A stretch of 6,444 nucleotides of DNA from Actinomycetes bacterium (GTDB lineage Bacteria > Actinomycetota > Actinomycetes > Propionibacteriales > Propionibacteriaceae): NCBI GenBank assembly GCA_023412435.1, contig JAEYNS010000188.1:1-6444 (forward strand), in the 5' to 3' direction. Position 1 is the first letter of the stretch; every line of letters begins with the position of its first letter. The notes under the pieces are model-generated. The model was not told where the DNA came from. It did not search any database and worked only from the letters and a program-made list of their open reading frames with translations. Positions 1 to 6,093 of the stretch are shown here, in pieces. The position numbers and the translations under genes are program-made.

Positions 1-7
1 AGGCACC

Positions 8-487
8 ATGGTCACTATTGCCCAGGCCGCCCGCGAGTTCCTCGCCTGCAAGCGCATCGCGGTCACCGGCGTTTCCCGCACCCCCGGCAGCCACGGCGGC
101 AACGTCGTCTACGACCGCCTCGTCGAGCGCGGCTACGAGGTCTTCCCCGTCAACCCCAACGCGACCGAGATCGCCGGCAAGCCGGCCTACCCCACCCTGG
201 CCGCCATCCCCGGCGGCGTCGAGGCGGTAGTCATCGCCACCGCGCCGTCCCACGCGCTGGGCTCGATGAAGGAGGCAGCCGAGCTCGGCATCGGGCATGT
301 CTGGATGCACCGCTCGATCGACGCCGGAAGCGTGTCCCCCGAGGCCACGGCCTACGGACGCGAGCACGGCATCCAGGTGATCGACGGCGGCTGCCCGCTG
401 ATGTTCGATCCCGCTTCGGACGGGGCGCACAAGTTCATGTGCAAGCTCTTCACCCTGTTCGGGAGGGTCCCTCGACACGTCACCTGA
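8..487 (+). CDS. CoA-binding domain protein (YccU-like, CoA_binding_2 family)
   Basis: A 159-residue single-domain protein with a Rossmann-type nucleotide-binding fold. Visible are the first beta strand and glycine-rich turn, IAVTGVSRTPGSHGGNV (residues about 17-33), the second strand ending in VFPVNPN (45-51), a YPTLAAIP segment (61-68) and the strand VEAVVIATAP (71-80). These match the CoA-binding fold shared with the N-terminal part of succinyl-CoA synthetase alpha and with E. coli YccU (about 137 residues). The C-terminus is longer than in YccU and carries DGGCPLMFDP (126-135) followed by HKFMC (141-145), placing Cys129, His141 and Cys145 close in sequence. Known members bind CoA in structures, but their cellular role is unsettled, so no reaction is assigned; the protein is expected to be cytosolic (no signal peptide or membrane segment). 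Only 7 bases precede the ATG, which include AGG as a possible partial ribosome site, so an upstream start cannot be excluded. It is co-directional with the next gene but probably not in its operon, because that gene appears to have its own promoter. Confidence 0.88.
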   Translation: MVTIAQAAREFLACKRIAVTGVSRTPGSHGGNVVYDRLVERGYEVFPVNPNATEIAGKPAYPTLAAIPGGVEAVVIATAPSHALGSMKEAAELGIGHVWMHRSIDAGSVSPEATAYGREHGIQVIDGGCPLMFDPASDGAHKFMCKLFTLFGRVPRHVT

Positions 488-495
488 CCGCGGGC

Positions 496-525
496 CGATT
501 CTGTCAGTGAGGGCTGGCAGAATCG
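496..525. repeat. 12-bp inverted repeat overlapping the HNH gene promoter
   Basis: Arms 496-507 (cgattctgtcag) and 514-525 (ctggcagaatcg) are inverted copies with one T/G mismatch (504 against 517), which would be a G-U wobble in RNA. The loop is 6 nt (508-513). The repeat begins 9 bp after the stop codon of the CoA-binding gene, so its transcript could fold into a stable hairpin and act as a weak terminator, but no T-run follows. The repeat also covers both elements of the proposed damage promoter, so it could instead be a two-fold protein-binding site. The sequence alone does not separate these roles. Confidence 0.6.
502..523 (+). promoter_or_regulatory. Candidate LexA-independent DNA-damage promoter (RecA-NDp / PafBC type)
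   Basis: TGTCAGTG at 502-509, then an 8-bp spacer (510-517), then CAGAAT at 518-523. The published mycobacterial RecA-independent damage promoter is tTGTCRgtg-N8-TAnnnT. The upstream box and the spacing match exactly, and the -10 differs only at its first base (C for T). A start site about 7-8 bp beyond the -10 falls at 530-531, which is the GTG chosen for the HNH gene, implying a leaderless mRNA. No Shine-Dalgarno is present before this GTG, which agrees. PafBC is the known activator of such promoters in mycobacteria; its presence in this organism is inferred. Confidence 0.62.
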
Positions 526-530
526 AACAC

Positions 531-1880
531 GTGATCGAGCTTGTCGACTCCCGCGCGCCGGCGGTGGTCCGGTTGCGGCAGGTGGCTGCGCTGCGTGCGG
601 CGCTGGACGCCGCCGAGGCGACGGCGATCATCGACCTCGCTCATGAGGTCGACTGGGACGAGTCCGCCGAGTTCGACATCGTCGGAACCCGACCCGTGCG
701 GATCGGTTCGGATGGCGCGCGCCTGGTCGACGAGTTCCTCCCGCTCGAGGTCGCGGCGGCCTACGGAACAAGCGCCACCACCGCCACCTGGCTGATCCGT
801 GACGTGGTCAACCTGCACGCCCGCCACCCCCACGTCTGGGCCGCGGTGCAGCACGGACGCCTGCCGCTCTGGCGCGCACGCCAGCTCGCAGCTCACGCCG
901 CCCACCTCGAACTATCTGCCGACGAGGCTCGCGCCGTCGACGAGAAGATCCGGCGGGCCATCGGCACCGTCCAGTGGAAGCGGCTGTGGTGGCTCTTCCG
1001 GGCCGCCATCCTCGCGATCGCCCCCGACCGGGTGCGTGACCTGGCGGAGCGCTCCCGCGCGGACAGGTTCGTCCGCACCGCACCGGTGGCCGACGACCCG
1101 GCTGTCAGCTACCTGTCGGGACGGGTCGACACCGCCGATGCCCGCGGCTTCGACGCGCTGCTGGACGACCTGGCGGACGCCCTGGCCGGCCGCGGTGAGA
1201 CCGGCACGCGGGGGCAACTGCGCGCCAGGGCGATGGGAATGCTCGCCGAGCCGGCCGAGGTGGCCGCCCTTCTGGCCGGACGCGGCCCTGCCCAGTCCCC
1301 GAGCCGCCGCCCCGCCACCCGCGTCTTCGTCCACCTCACTGCCAGCGAGCTCCGGCCCGGGGGTGTGGCCCGCGTCGAAGGCGCTGGACCCATGCTGGTG
1401 GACGACCTGCGGCGGCTCACCGGTGGGGGTCCGGTGCGGCTCACCCCTGTCGTGAGGGTCGGCGAACCGGAGCGAGTGTCCGACGGCTACGACGTGCCGG
1501 CCCCGATCCGCGCCGAGGTGGTCCTGCGGGACCGCTACGAGGTCTTCCCCTCGAGTGCCCGCGACGCCCGCAAGGGCGATCTCGACCACACCGAGCCGTA
1601 CCACCCCGGCCGGAAGGGCCAGACCCGCGCCTCCAACCTCGGCCCGCTCGGACGCAGCGCCCACCGGGCGAAGACCCACGGCGGGTGGCAACTGTTCCAG
1701 CCCAGGTCAGGGGTGTTCTGGTGGCGCTCCCCGCGCGGCCAGACCTATCGGGTGGGCCCGGACGGCACCCACAACCTCACCCTCGGCGACCCGGGGCAGA
1801 ACCTCAGCGCCGCCGAGCAACTCATGCTGTGGCAGATCGACCGCCGGGGCGGGCTCGCGGAGGGCGACCAGGCAGCTTGA
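531..1880 (+). CDS. DUF222 / 13E12-repeat-family HNH endonuclease-like protein
   Basis: A 449-residue protein from GTG 531. A longer reading from GTG 507 adds 8 residues, but that stretch is promoter DNA and neither start has a Shine-Dalgarno, so the leaderless start is preferred. The first two thirds (about residues 10-300) are a helical, Arg/Ala-rich DUF222 region. The C-terminal part (about 335-395) is an HNH nuclease motif: D352-H353 (DLDHTEPY), N369 (SNLGPLG) and H378 (AHRAKTHGGW), followed by the family tail with FWWRSPRGQTYRVGPDGT. The family is abundant and often multicopy in actinobacteria, including the M. tuberculosis 13E12 repeats. Nuclease activity is expected from the motif, but the biological role is not established. 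Unusually, the protein has no cysteine: positions that usually hold zinc-ligand cysteines are E337, S342, G349 and G374, and the first His of the usual HH pair is A377. The core D-H, N and H residues remain, so it need not be inactive. It converges with glcB. It could belong to a mobile or repeat lineage, but no flanking element ends are visible. Confidence 0.85.
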   Translation: MIELVDSRAPAVVRLRQVAALRAALDAAEATAIIDLAHEVDWDESAEFDIVGTRPVRIGSDGARLVDEFLPLEVAAAYGTSATTATWLIRDVVNLHARHPHVWAAVQHGRLPLWRARQLAAHAAHLELSADEARAVDEKIRRAIGTVQWKRLWWLFRAAILAIAPDRVRDLAERSRADRFVRTAPVADDPAVSYLSGRVDTADARGFDALLDDLADALAGRGETGTRGQLRARAMGMLAEPAEVAALLAGRGPAQSPSRRPATRVFVHLTASELRPGGVARVEGAGPMLVDDLRRLTGGGPVRLTPVVRVGEPERVSDGYDVPAPIRAEVVLRDRYEVFPSSARDARKGDLDHTEPYHPGRKGQTRASNLGPLGRSAHRAKTHGGWQLFQPRSGVFWWRSPRGQTYRVGPDGTHNLTLGDPGQNLSAAEQLMLWQIDRRGGLAEGDQAA

Positions 1881-1892
1881 GCCCCCGCGCCA

Positions 1893-1910
1893 GCCCGCTC
1901 AGCCGCGGGC
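1893..1910. terminator. Possible bidirectional terminator hairpin between convergent genes
   Basis: gcccgc (1893-1898) and gcgggc (1905-1910) form a perfect 6-bp inverted repeat around a 6-nt loop that contains the glcB stop codon (1899-1901). An overlapping alternative pairs cccgcg (1884-1889) with cgcggg (1904-1909). The site lies 12 bp after the HNH gene stop and at the very end of glcB, where convergent transcription must stop. There is no T-run on either side, so it is at best an atypical GC-rich terminator; in DNA this rich in GC a 6-bp repeat may also be chance. Confidence 0.35.
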
Positions 1911-4028
1911 CTTGGCCCGCTGCCGCCAGCTGGTGAGCACCCGCTCGGTGTAGCCGTTCGGCTCCTGCCGTCCGGTGAACACCAGTTCGAGCGCGGCCTG
2001 GAACGGCTCGCTGTCGGCGAGGTCCGCCGCCATCGGCCGGTACCCCGGCTCGCCCGCGTTCTGGGTGTCGACGAAGGCCGCCATCTCGGCGAACACCGCT
2101 CGCACCCTGGCCTCGTCGACGACCCTGTGGTGCAGCCAGTTCGCGATGTGCTGGCTGGAGATCCGAAGCGTCGCGCGGTCCTCCATCAGCCCCACGCCCT
2201 CGAGGTCCGGCACCGTCGAGCAGCCGATCCCGAGCCCGACCCAGCGCACCACATAGCCCAGGATCGACTGGGCGTTGGTCCGCAGTTCGTGGTCGATCTC
2301 GGCCTCGCCCGGCACCGCCTCGAGAACCGGCACCTCCAACAGGAGCCGGCGATCGGTGCGGCGGCCCGCGAGCTCACGCTGACGGGCTGCGACGTCGACC
2401 CGCAGGTAGTGCAGCGCGTGCAAGGTGGCGGCAGTGGGCGACGGCACCCAGGCACAGTTCGCACCGGCCTCGGGGTGCGCCTGCTTCTGGGCGACCATCG
2501 CCGCCATCGCGGCGGGCTTGGCCCACATGCCCTTGCCCACCTGAGCCTGACCGGTGAACCCGCAAGCAAGCGCGACGTCGACATTGCGGTCCTCGTACGA
2601 GGTCATCCACGTCGACGACTTCATGTCGTTCTTGCGGATCATCGGTCCGGCGAGGAAGTCGGTGTGGATCTCGTCCCCGGTCCGGTCCAGGAATCCGGTG
2701 TTGATGAAGATGACCCGGTCGCGGGCGGCGGCGATGCAGGCCTCGAGGTTCAGCGAGGTGCGCTTCTCCTCGTCCATGATGCCAATCTTCACCGTCTGCG
2801 CCGGCAGCCCGAGCGCGTCCTCGACGGCACCGAACAGCTCGACGGTGAGCGCGACCTCGGCCGGACCGTGCTGCTTCGGCTTGACCAGATAGACGCTGCC
2901 CGCCCTGGAGTTGCGGAACTTGCCGAGCCCGCGCAGGTCGTGCAGCGCGGCCGTCACCGCGACCAGGGCATCCAGCACTCCTTCGGGCACGGGTCGGCCG
3001 TCGGCCGTCCGCACGGCGTCGGTGAACATGTGGTGGCCGACCGTGCGGACCAGCAGCAGCGAGCGGCCGGGCAGCACCAGCGGGCTGCCGTCGGGCGCCC
3101 GGTAGTGCCGGTCCGGGTTGACCACGCGGTGGACGGTCCTGCCGTCCTTGGGGAAGTCGGCCGAGAGCCGTCCGGTCTTCCGCCCGAGCCAGGTGCGGTA
3201 GGCGGCGGCCTTGTCCTCCCCGTCGACGGTGGCCACCGAGTCCTCGAGGTCGACGATGGTGGTCACCGCCGCCTCGACCATGACATCGGCCACCCCGGCG
3301 TGGTGGTCCCGTCCCACCGGGTGGTCGCGGTCGGTGCGGACCTCGAGGTGCAGGCCGTTGCGCACCAGGAGCACCGACTGGTCGCTCGAGCCGGCGAAGC
3401 CTGCCGGGTCGACCAGCCCGACCGGGCCGGCTGCCGTCCGTGCTACCAGTGCGCCGTTCGCGAACCCGTACCCGGTCACCTCGGCGTGCGAGGCCCCAGC
3501 GAGCGGGAAGAACTCGTCCAGCAGCCGGTCCGCCTCCGCGATCACCTGTGCACCGCGGCGGGGGTCGTAGCCCGGTGCGGGCTCGCCGTCCTGCGGCAGC
3601 ACATCGGTGCCGTAGAGCGCGTCGTACAGCGAACCCCAGCGTGCATTCGCCGCGTTCAGGGCATACCGCGGCACGGTGGACGGAACCACCAGCTGCGGAC
3701 CGGCGACGTGACTGATCTCCGGGTCGACCCCGGTCACCTCGACGCTCGCCTGCGGCACAGGCACCAGATAGCCGAGCTCGGTCAGGAACTGCTCGTACTC
3801 CGCGGGGTCGGACGCGCCGCGGGCGCTGTGCCAGTCGTCGATGGCTGCCTGCAGCCGGTCGCGTTCGGCGAGCAGGTCACGGATCGGCTGGTCGAAGCGG
3901 TCGGCGAGCCCGGCGAGGGCGTCCCAGAAGGCATGTGGGGTGAGATCCAGCCCGGGCAGCAACTCGTCGGCGACGAAGCGCTGCAGCTCAGGGTCGATGG
4001 ACAGGTCGGGGTGGGGGTCGAGTGACAT
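1899..4028 (-). CDS. glcB: Malate synthase G
   Basis: A 709-residue, full-length malate synthase of the G type (E. coli GlcB 723, M. tuberculosis GlcB 741). It condenses glyoxylate with acetyl-CoA to give malate and CoA in the cytosol, serving the glyoxylate shunt or glycolate use. By alignment from memory to the M. tuberculosis enzyme, the active-site residues are present: R328 (LLLVRTVGHHMF), E420 (IMDEEKRTSLNLEACI) and D448 (INTGFLDRTGDE) for glyoxylate and Mg2+, D617 in LMEDRATLRISSQ as the catalytic base, and C603 (GIGCSTVPD) at the known reactive cysteine position. Other family blocks include TTIVDLEDSVA (256-266), GFTGQAQVGKGMW (490-502) and WVPSPTAATLHALHY (527-541). The ATG is preceded by GAGAGGA (complement of 4034-4040) with 5 nt spacing. 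It lies 50 bp after the der stop region on the same strand and has its own candidate promoter and GntR-type operator. No isocitrate lyase or glycolate oxidase gene is in the window, so the glyoxylate source is unknown. Confidence 0.97.
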   Translation of the reverse strand: MSLDPHPDLSIDPELQRFVADELLPGLDLTPHAFWDALAGLADRFDQPIRDLLAERDRLQAAIDDWHSARGASDPAEYEQFLTELGYLVPVPQASVEVTGVDPEISHVAGPQLVVPSTVPRYALNAANARWGSLYDALYGTDVLPQDGEPAPGYDPRRGAQVIAEADRLLDEFFPLAGASHAEVTGYGFANGALVARTAAGPVGLVDPAGFAGSSDQSVLLVRNGLHLEVRTDRDHPVGRDHHAGVADVMVEAAVTTIVDLEDSVATVDGEDKAAAYRTWLGRKTGRLSADFPKDGRTVHRVVNPDRHYRAPDGSPLVLPGRSLLLVRTVGHHMFTDAVRTADGRPVPEGVLDALVAVTAALHDLRGLGKFRNSRAGSVYLVKPKQHGPAEVALTVELFGAVEDALGLPAQTVKIGIMDEEKRTSLNLEACIAAARDRVIFINTGFLDRTGDEIHTDFLAGPMIRKNDMKSSTWMTSYEDRNVDVALACGFTGQAQVGKGMWAKPAAMAAMVAQKQAHPEAGANCAWVPSPTAATLHALHYLRVDVAARQRELAGRRTDRRLLLEVPVLEAVPGEAEIDHELRTNAQSILGYVVRWVGLGIGCSTVPDLEGVGLMEDRATLRISSQHIANWLHHRVVDEARVRAVFAEMAAFVDTQNAGEPGYRPMAADLADSEPFQAALELVFTGRQEPNGYTERVLTSWRQRAKARG

Positions 4029-4043
4029 CGTCGTCCTCTCTGG

Positions 4044-4054
4044 TGGTCAGACCA
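4044..4054. promoter_or_regulatory. Candidate GntR/FadR-subfamily operator before glcB
   Basis: TGGTCAGACCA is a perfect palindrome around the central base 4049. It fits TGGT-N3-ACCA, the core recognised by FadR-subfamily GntR regulators (LldR, GlcC, PdhR and FadR types; TNGTNNNACNA). It lies 3 bp upstream of the glcB Shine-Dalgarno and covers the start site predicted from the adjacent -10 element, an arrangement that suits repression. The regulator is not in the window; a glycolate- or lactate-responsive protein is a guess from the target gene. Confidence 0.5.
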
Positions 4055-4063
4055 TTTTTAGCA
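4054..4063 (-). promoter_or_regulatory. Candidate extended -10 promoter element for glcB
   Basis: Read on the - strand, positions 4063 to 4054 give TGC-TAAAAAT, a TGn extended -10 followed by an AT-rich hexamer region. It is a conspicuous AT island in a very GC-rich window. The bases 17 bp upstream (GATAGA, about 4083-4078) do not resemble a -35 box, which an extended -10 can tolerate. Transcription would begin near 4047, inside the palindromic operator, giving a short leader with the GAGAGGA ribosome site. A 6-bp inverted repeat (4042-4047 with 4065-4070) also flanks the element. Confidence 0.42.
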
Positions 4064-4078
4064 CACCACCCCCGCCGT

Positions 4079-5422
4079 CTATCGGGACTTGCGTCGTTCC
4101 CTCGCCCTGATCTGCACGTCGACAGGAGTGCCCCGGAAGCCGAAGTCCTCCCGCAGCCTGCGCTGGATGAACCTGAGGTACTGCGGGTCGAACTGTCCCG
4201 AGGTGAACAGGGCGAAGGTCGGCGGGCAGTTGTGGGCCTGGGTGCCGAACAGGATCCGTGGCTGCTTGCCCCCGCGCACCGGGTGCGGGTGGGCGGCGGC
4301 GAGGCGGCCGAGGAAGGCGTTGAGCTTCCCTGTCGAGATCCTCGTCTCCCAGCCCTCCAGGGCCTCCTCGATGGCCTTGCTCAGTCGATCGACGTTCCGG
4401 CCGGTGAGTGCCGAGATGTTCACGCTGGGCGCCCAGGCGAAGGACTGGATGTCCTGCTCGATCTCTCGGGCGAGGTAGCGGCGACGCTCGTCGTCGGTGA
4501 GGTCCCACTTGTTGTAGGCGATCACCATCGCCCGGCCCGCGTCCTCGACCATGCCGATCACCCGCAGGTCCTGATCGCTGATCGTCTCGGACGCGTCCAG
4601 CACCACCACGCACACCTCGGCGCGCTCGATCGCGGCCTGGGTCCGCAGCGAGGCGTAGTACTCGTGGCCGGACGCCTCCTTGACGCGGCGACGCAGCCCT
4701 GCGGTGTCGATGAACCGGTAGACCACTCCCCCGACCTCGACGAGCTCGTCGACCGGGTCCACGGTGGTGCCGGCGACATTGTCCACGACTGCCCGCTGCT
4801 GGCCGGCGAGCTTGTTGAGCAACGACGACTTGCCGACATTGGGACGGCCGATGATCGCGACCCGCCGCGGCCCGCCGGTCGGCGGATCTGTTGCACGCGG
4901 CGCCTCGGGCAGCACAGCCAGCAGCGCGTCAAGCAGGTCCCCGGTTCCCCGGCCGTGCATCGCCGACACCGGCCACGGCTCGCCCAGCCCCAGGTTCCAC
5001 ATCATGGCGGCGTCCGCCTCCTGGCGGGCGTCGTCGCCCTTGTTGGCGGCCAGCACCACCGGCTTGCGCGAGCGGCGCAGGACCTCGACGACAGCCTCGT
5101 CGACGTCCTGGGTGCCGACGGTTGCATCCACGACGAACAGGACCGCGTCTGCTGCCGCGATCGCCAACTCGGCCTGTTCGGCGATCTGCGCCGCCATGCC
5201 GACCGCGTCCGGTGCCCAGCCACCGGTGTCCACGACGACGAACTCCCTGCCGTTCCACTCCGCGTCGTATGAGACCCGGTCCCGGGTCACCCCCGGCAGG
5301 TCCTGGACGACGGCCTCGCGGCGGCCGATGATCCGGTTCACCAGCATCGACTTGCCGACGTTGGGACGGCCGACGACGGCCACGACGGGCTTGTCCAGGG
5401 CGTCCTCGACGAGTTCGGTCAT
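4079..5422 (-). CDS. der: Ribosome biogenesis GTPase Der (EngA)
   Basis: A 447-residue essential GTPase that acts in maturation of the 50S ribosomal subunit. It has the diagnostic tandem G domains plus a C-terminal KH-like domain. First G domain: P-loop GRPNVGKS (18-25), switch threonine in PGVTRD (T46), DTGG (65-68), NKGD (127-130) and SA (153-154). Second: GRPNVGKS (192-199), AGTT (217-220), DTAG (239-242), NKWD (304-307) and SAL (337-339). The KH-like part runs from about 360 and includes [13 protein letters not shown] and the basic tail RARERRKSR. Length matches the family (E. coli Der 490, many Gram-positives about 436). Residue 26 after the first P-loop is Met where Thr is usual; the catalytic K24-S25 pair is intact. 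The start ATG overlaps the cmk stop as ATGA, with GAGGA upstream inside cmk, indicating translational coupling. In some actinobacteria I recall Cmk and Der being fused; here they are separate proteins. Confidence 0.97.
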   Translation of the reverse strand: MTELVEDALDKPVVAVVGRPNVGKSMLVNRIIGRREAVVQDLPGVTRDRVSYDAEWNGREFVVVDTGGWAPDAVGMAAQIAEQAELAIAAADAVLFVVDATVGTQDVDEAVVEVLRRSRKPVVLAANKGDDARQEADAAMMWNLGLGEPWPVSAMHGRGTGDLLDALLAVLPEAPRATDPPTGGPRRVAIIGRPNVGKSSLLNKLAGQQRAVVDNVAGTTVDPVDELVEVGGVVYRFIDTAGLRRRVKEASGHEYYASLRTQAAIERAEVCVVVLDASETISDQDLRVIGMVEDAGRAMVIAYNKWDLTDDERRRYLAREIEQDIQSFAWAPSVNISALTGRNVDRLSKAIEEALEGWETRISTGKLNAFLGRLAAAHPHPVRGGKQPRILFGTQAHNCPPTFALFTSGQFDPQYLRFIQRRLREDFGFRGTPVDVQIRARERRKSR

Positions 5423-6081
5423 GGGGTCCTCACCAGTCCGAGCACGGCCTCGATCGTCTCGTCGAGGCTGAGGTAGGTGCAGTCCAGATGGATGACGCCG
5501 TCGGCGGCGGTGGTGAAGTTCACCAGCCGGGAGTCGTCCTGGTCGCGCCGCAGCACCTGATCGGCCAGCGCGGCGCTGTCGACCTGGCCGCCCAGGTCGA
5601 GCTTGCGGCGGGCCATCCGCACCTCGGGGTCGGCGGTCAGCAGCACCCGGAGGTCGGCGTCGGGGGCGACCACGGTCGTGATGTCACGGCCCTCGGCGAC
5701 GATTCCCGCCGGCGCGCCGTCGATGATGGCGCGCTGCCGGGCGACGAGGTTCTCCCGGCACTCGGGGACCGTCGAGACCGCGCTCACGGTGGCAGAGATC
5801 TCCTGCTCCCTGATCCGCGTCGTCACGTCGGTGCCGTTGACCCGTACCCACTGGTCGTTGGGGTCGGTGCTGATCTGCAGGTCGGCAGCGAGCGTCGCGG
5901 CGATCACCCCCGCGGTGTCGGACGGGTCAACGCCGGCGTCGAGGAAGGCGCAGGTCACCGCGCGGTACATGGCCCCGGTGTCCAGGTAGGCCAGTCCGAG
6001 CCGGTCGGCCACGGCGCGGGAGGTCGTCGACTTCCCCGATCCGCTCGGACCGTCGATGGCGATGACCAGGCGTTGCGGCAT
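5419..6081 (-). CDS. cmk: (d)CMP kinase, cytidylate kinase
   Basis: A 220-residue cytosolic nucleoside monophosphate kinase that phosphorylates CMP and dCMP with ATP to the diphosphates (E. coli Cmk 227 residues). The P-loop GPSGSGKST is at 11-19. The family signature [11 protein letters not shown] (32-42) follows, then an NMP-binding insert containing [23 protein letters not shown], then [18 protein letters not shown], the actinobacterial form of the GRDIGTVV block. A lid region with RMARRKLD and RRDQDDSR precedes the C-terminal [13 protein letters not shown]. The start is supported by AAGGAG 4 nt before the ATG (in the complement of 6082-6093). It lies 12 bp downstream of tyrA and overlaps der by 4 bp, so the three are very probably co-transcribed. 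tyrA-cmk-der order is common in actinobacteria; no acyltransferase gene separates cmk and der here, as occurs in some relatives. Confidence 0.97.
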   Translation of the reverse strand: MPQRLVIAIDGPSGSGKSTTSRAVADRLGLAYLDTGAMYRAVTCAFLDAGVDPSDTAGVIAATLAADLQISTDPNDQWVRVNGTDVTTRIREQEISATVSAVSTVPECRENLVARQRAIIDGAPAGIVAEGRDITTVVAPDADLRVLLTADPEVRMARRKLDLGGQVDSAALADQVLRRDQDDSRLVNFTTAADGVIHLDCTYLSLDETIEAVLGLVRTP

Positions 6082-6093
6082 GGGACTCCTTGT

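Noticed and set aside
507..530. GTG at 507 as the start of the HNH gene
   Set aside because: It has no Shine-Dalgarno, and the eight extra residues are encoded by the spacer and -10 of the proposed promoter. GTG 531 fits a leaderless start better.
132..1550. A 17-bp direct repeat (132-148 and 1534-1550)
   Set aside because: Both copies encode YEVFP using the preferred codons of the organism in unrelated proteins; chance is sufficient.
1907..1918. gggcc-tt-ggccc palindrome within the end of glcB
   Set aside because: The loop is only 2 nt and it lies in coding sequence (the -AKARG end); it does not form a sensible hairpin and is likely to be chance in GC-rich DNA.
2127..4025. A 632-codon open frame on the + strand opposite glcB
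   Set aside because: It mirrors glcB codon positions, has low-complexity Arg/His/Gly/Val-rich composition and no recognisable domain. Such antisense frames are expected in GC-rich genes. The same applies to + strand 4022-5272 opposite der and - strand 912-1691 opposite the HNH gene.
4827..5373. A 25-bp near-identical direct repeat (4827-4851 and 5349-5373)
   Set aside because: Both copies encode the GRPNVGKS P-loops of the two Der GTPase domains, so the similarity reflects the ancient domain duplication and codon bias, not a mobile or recombining repeat.
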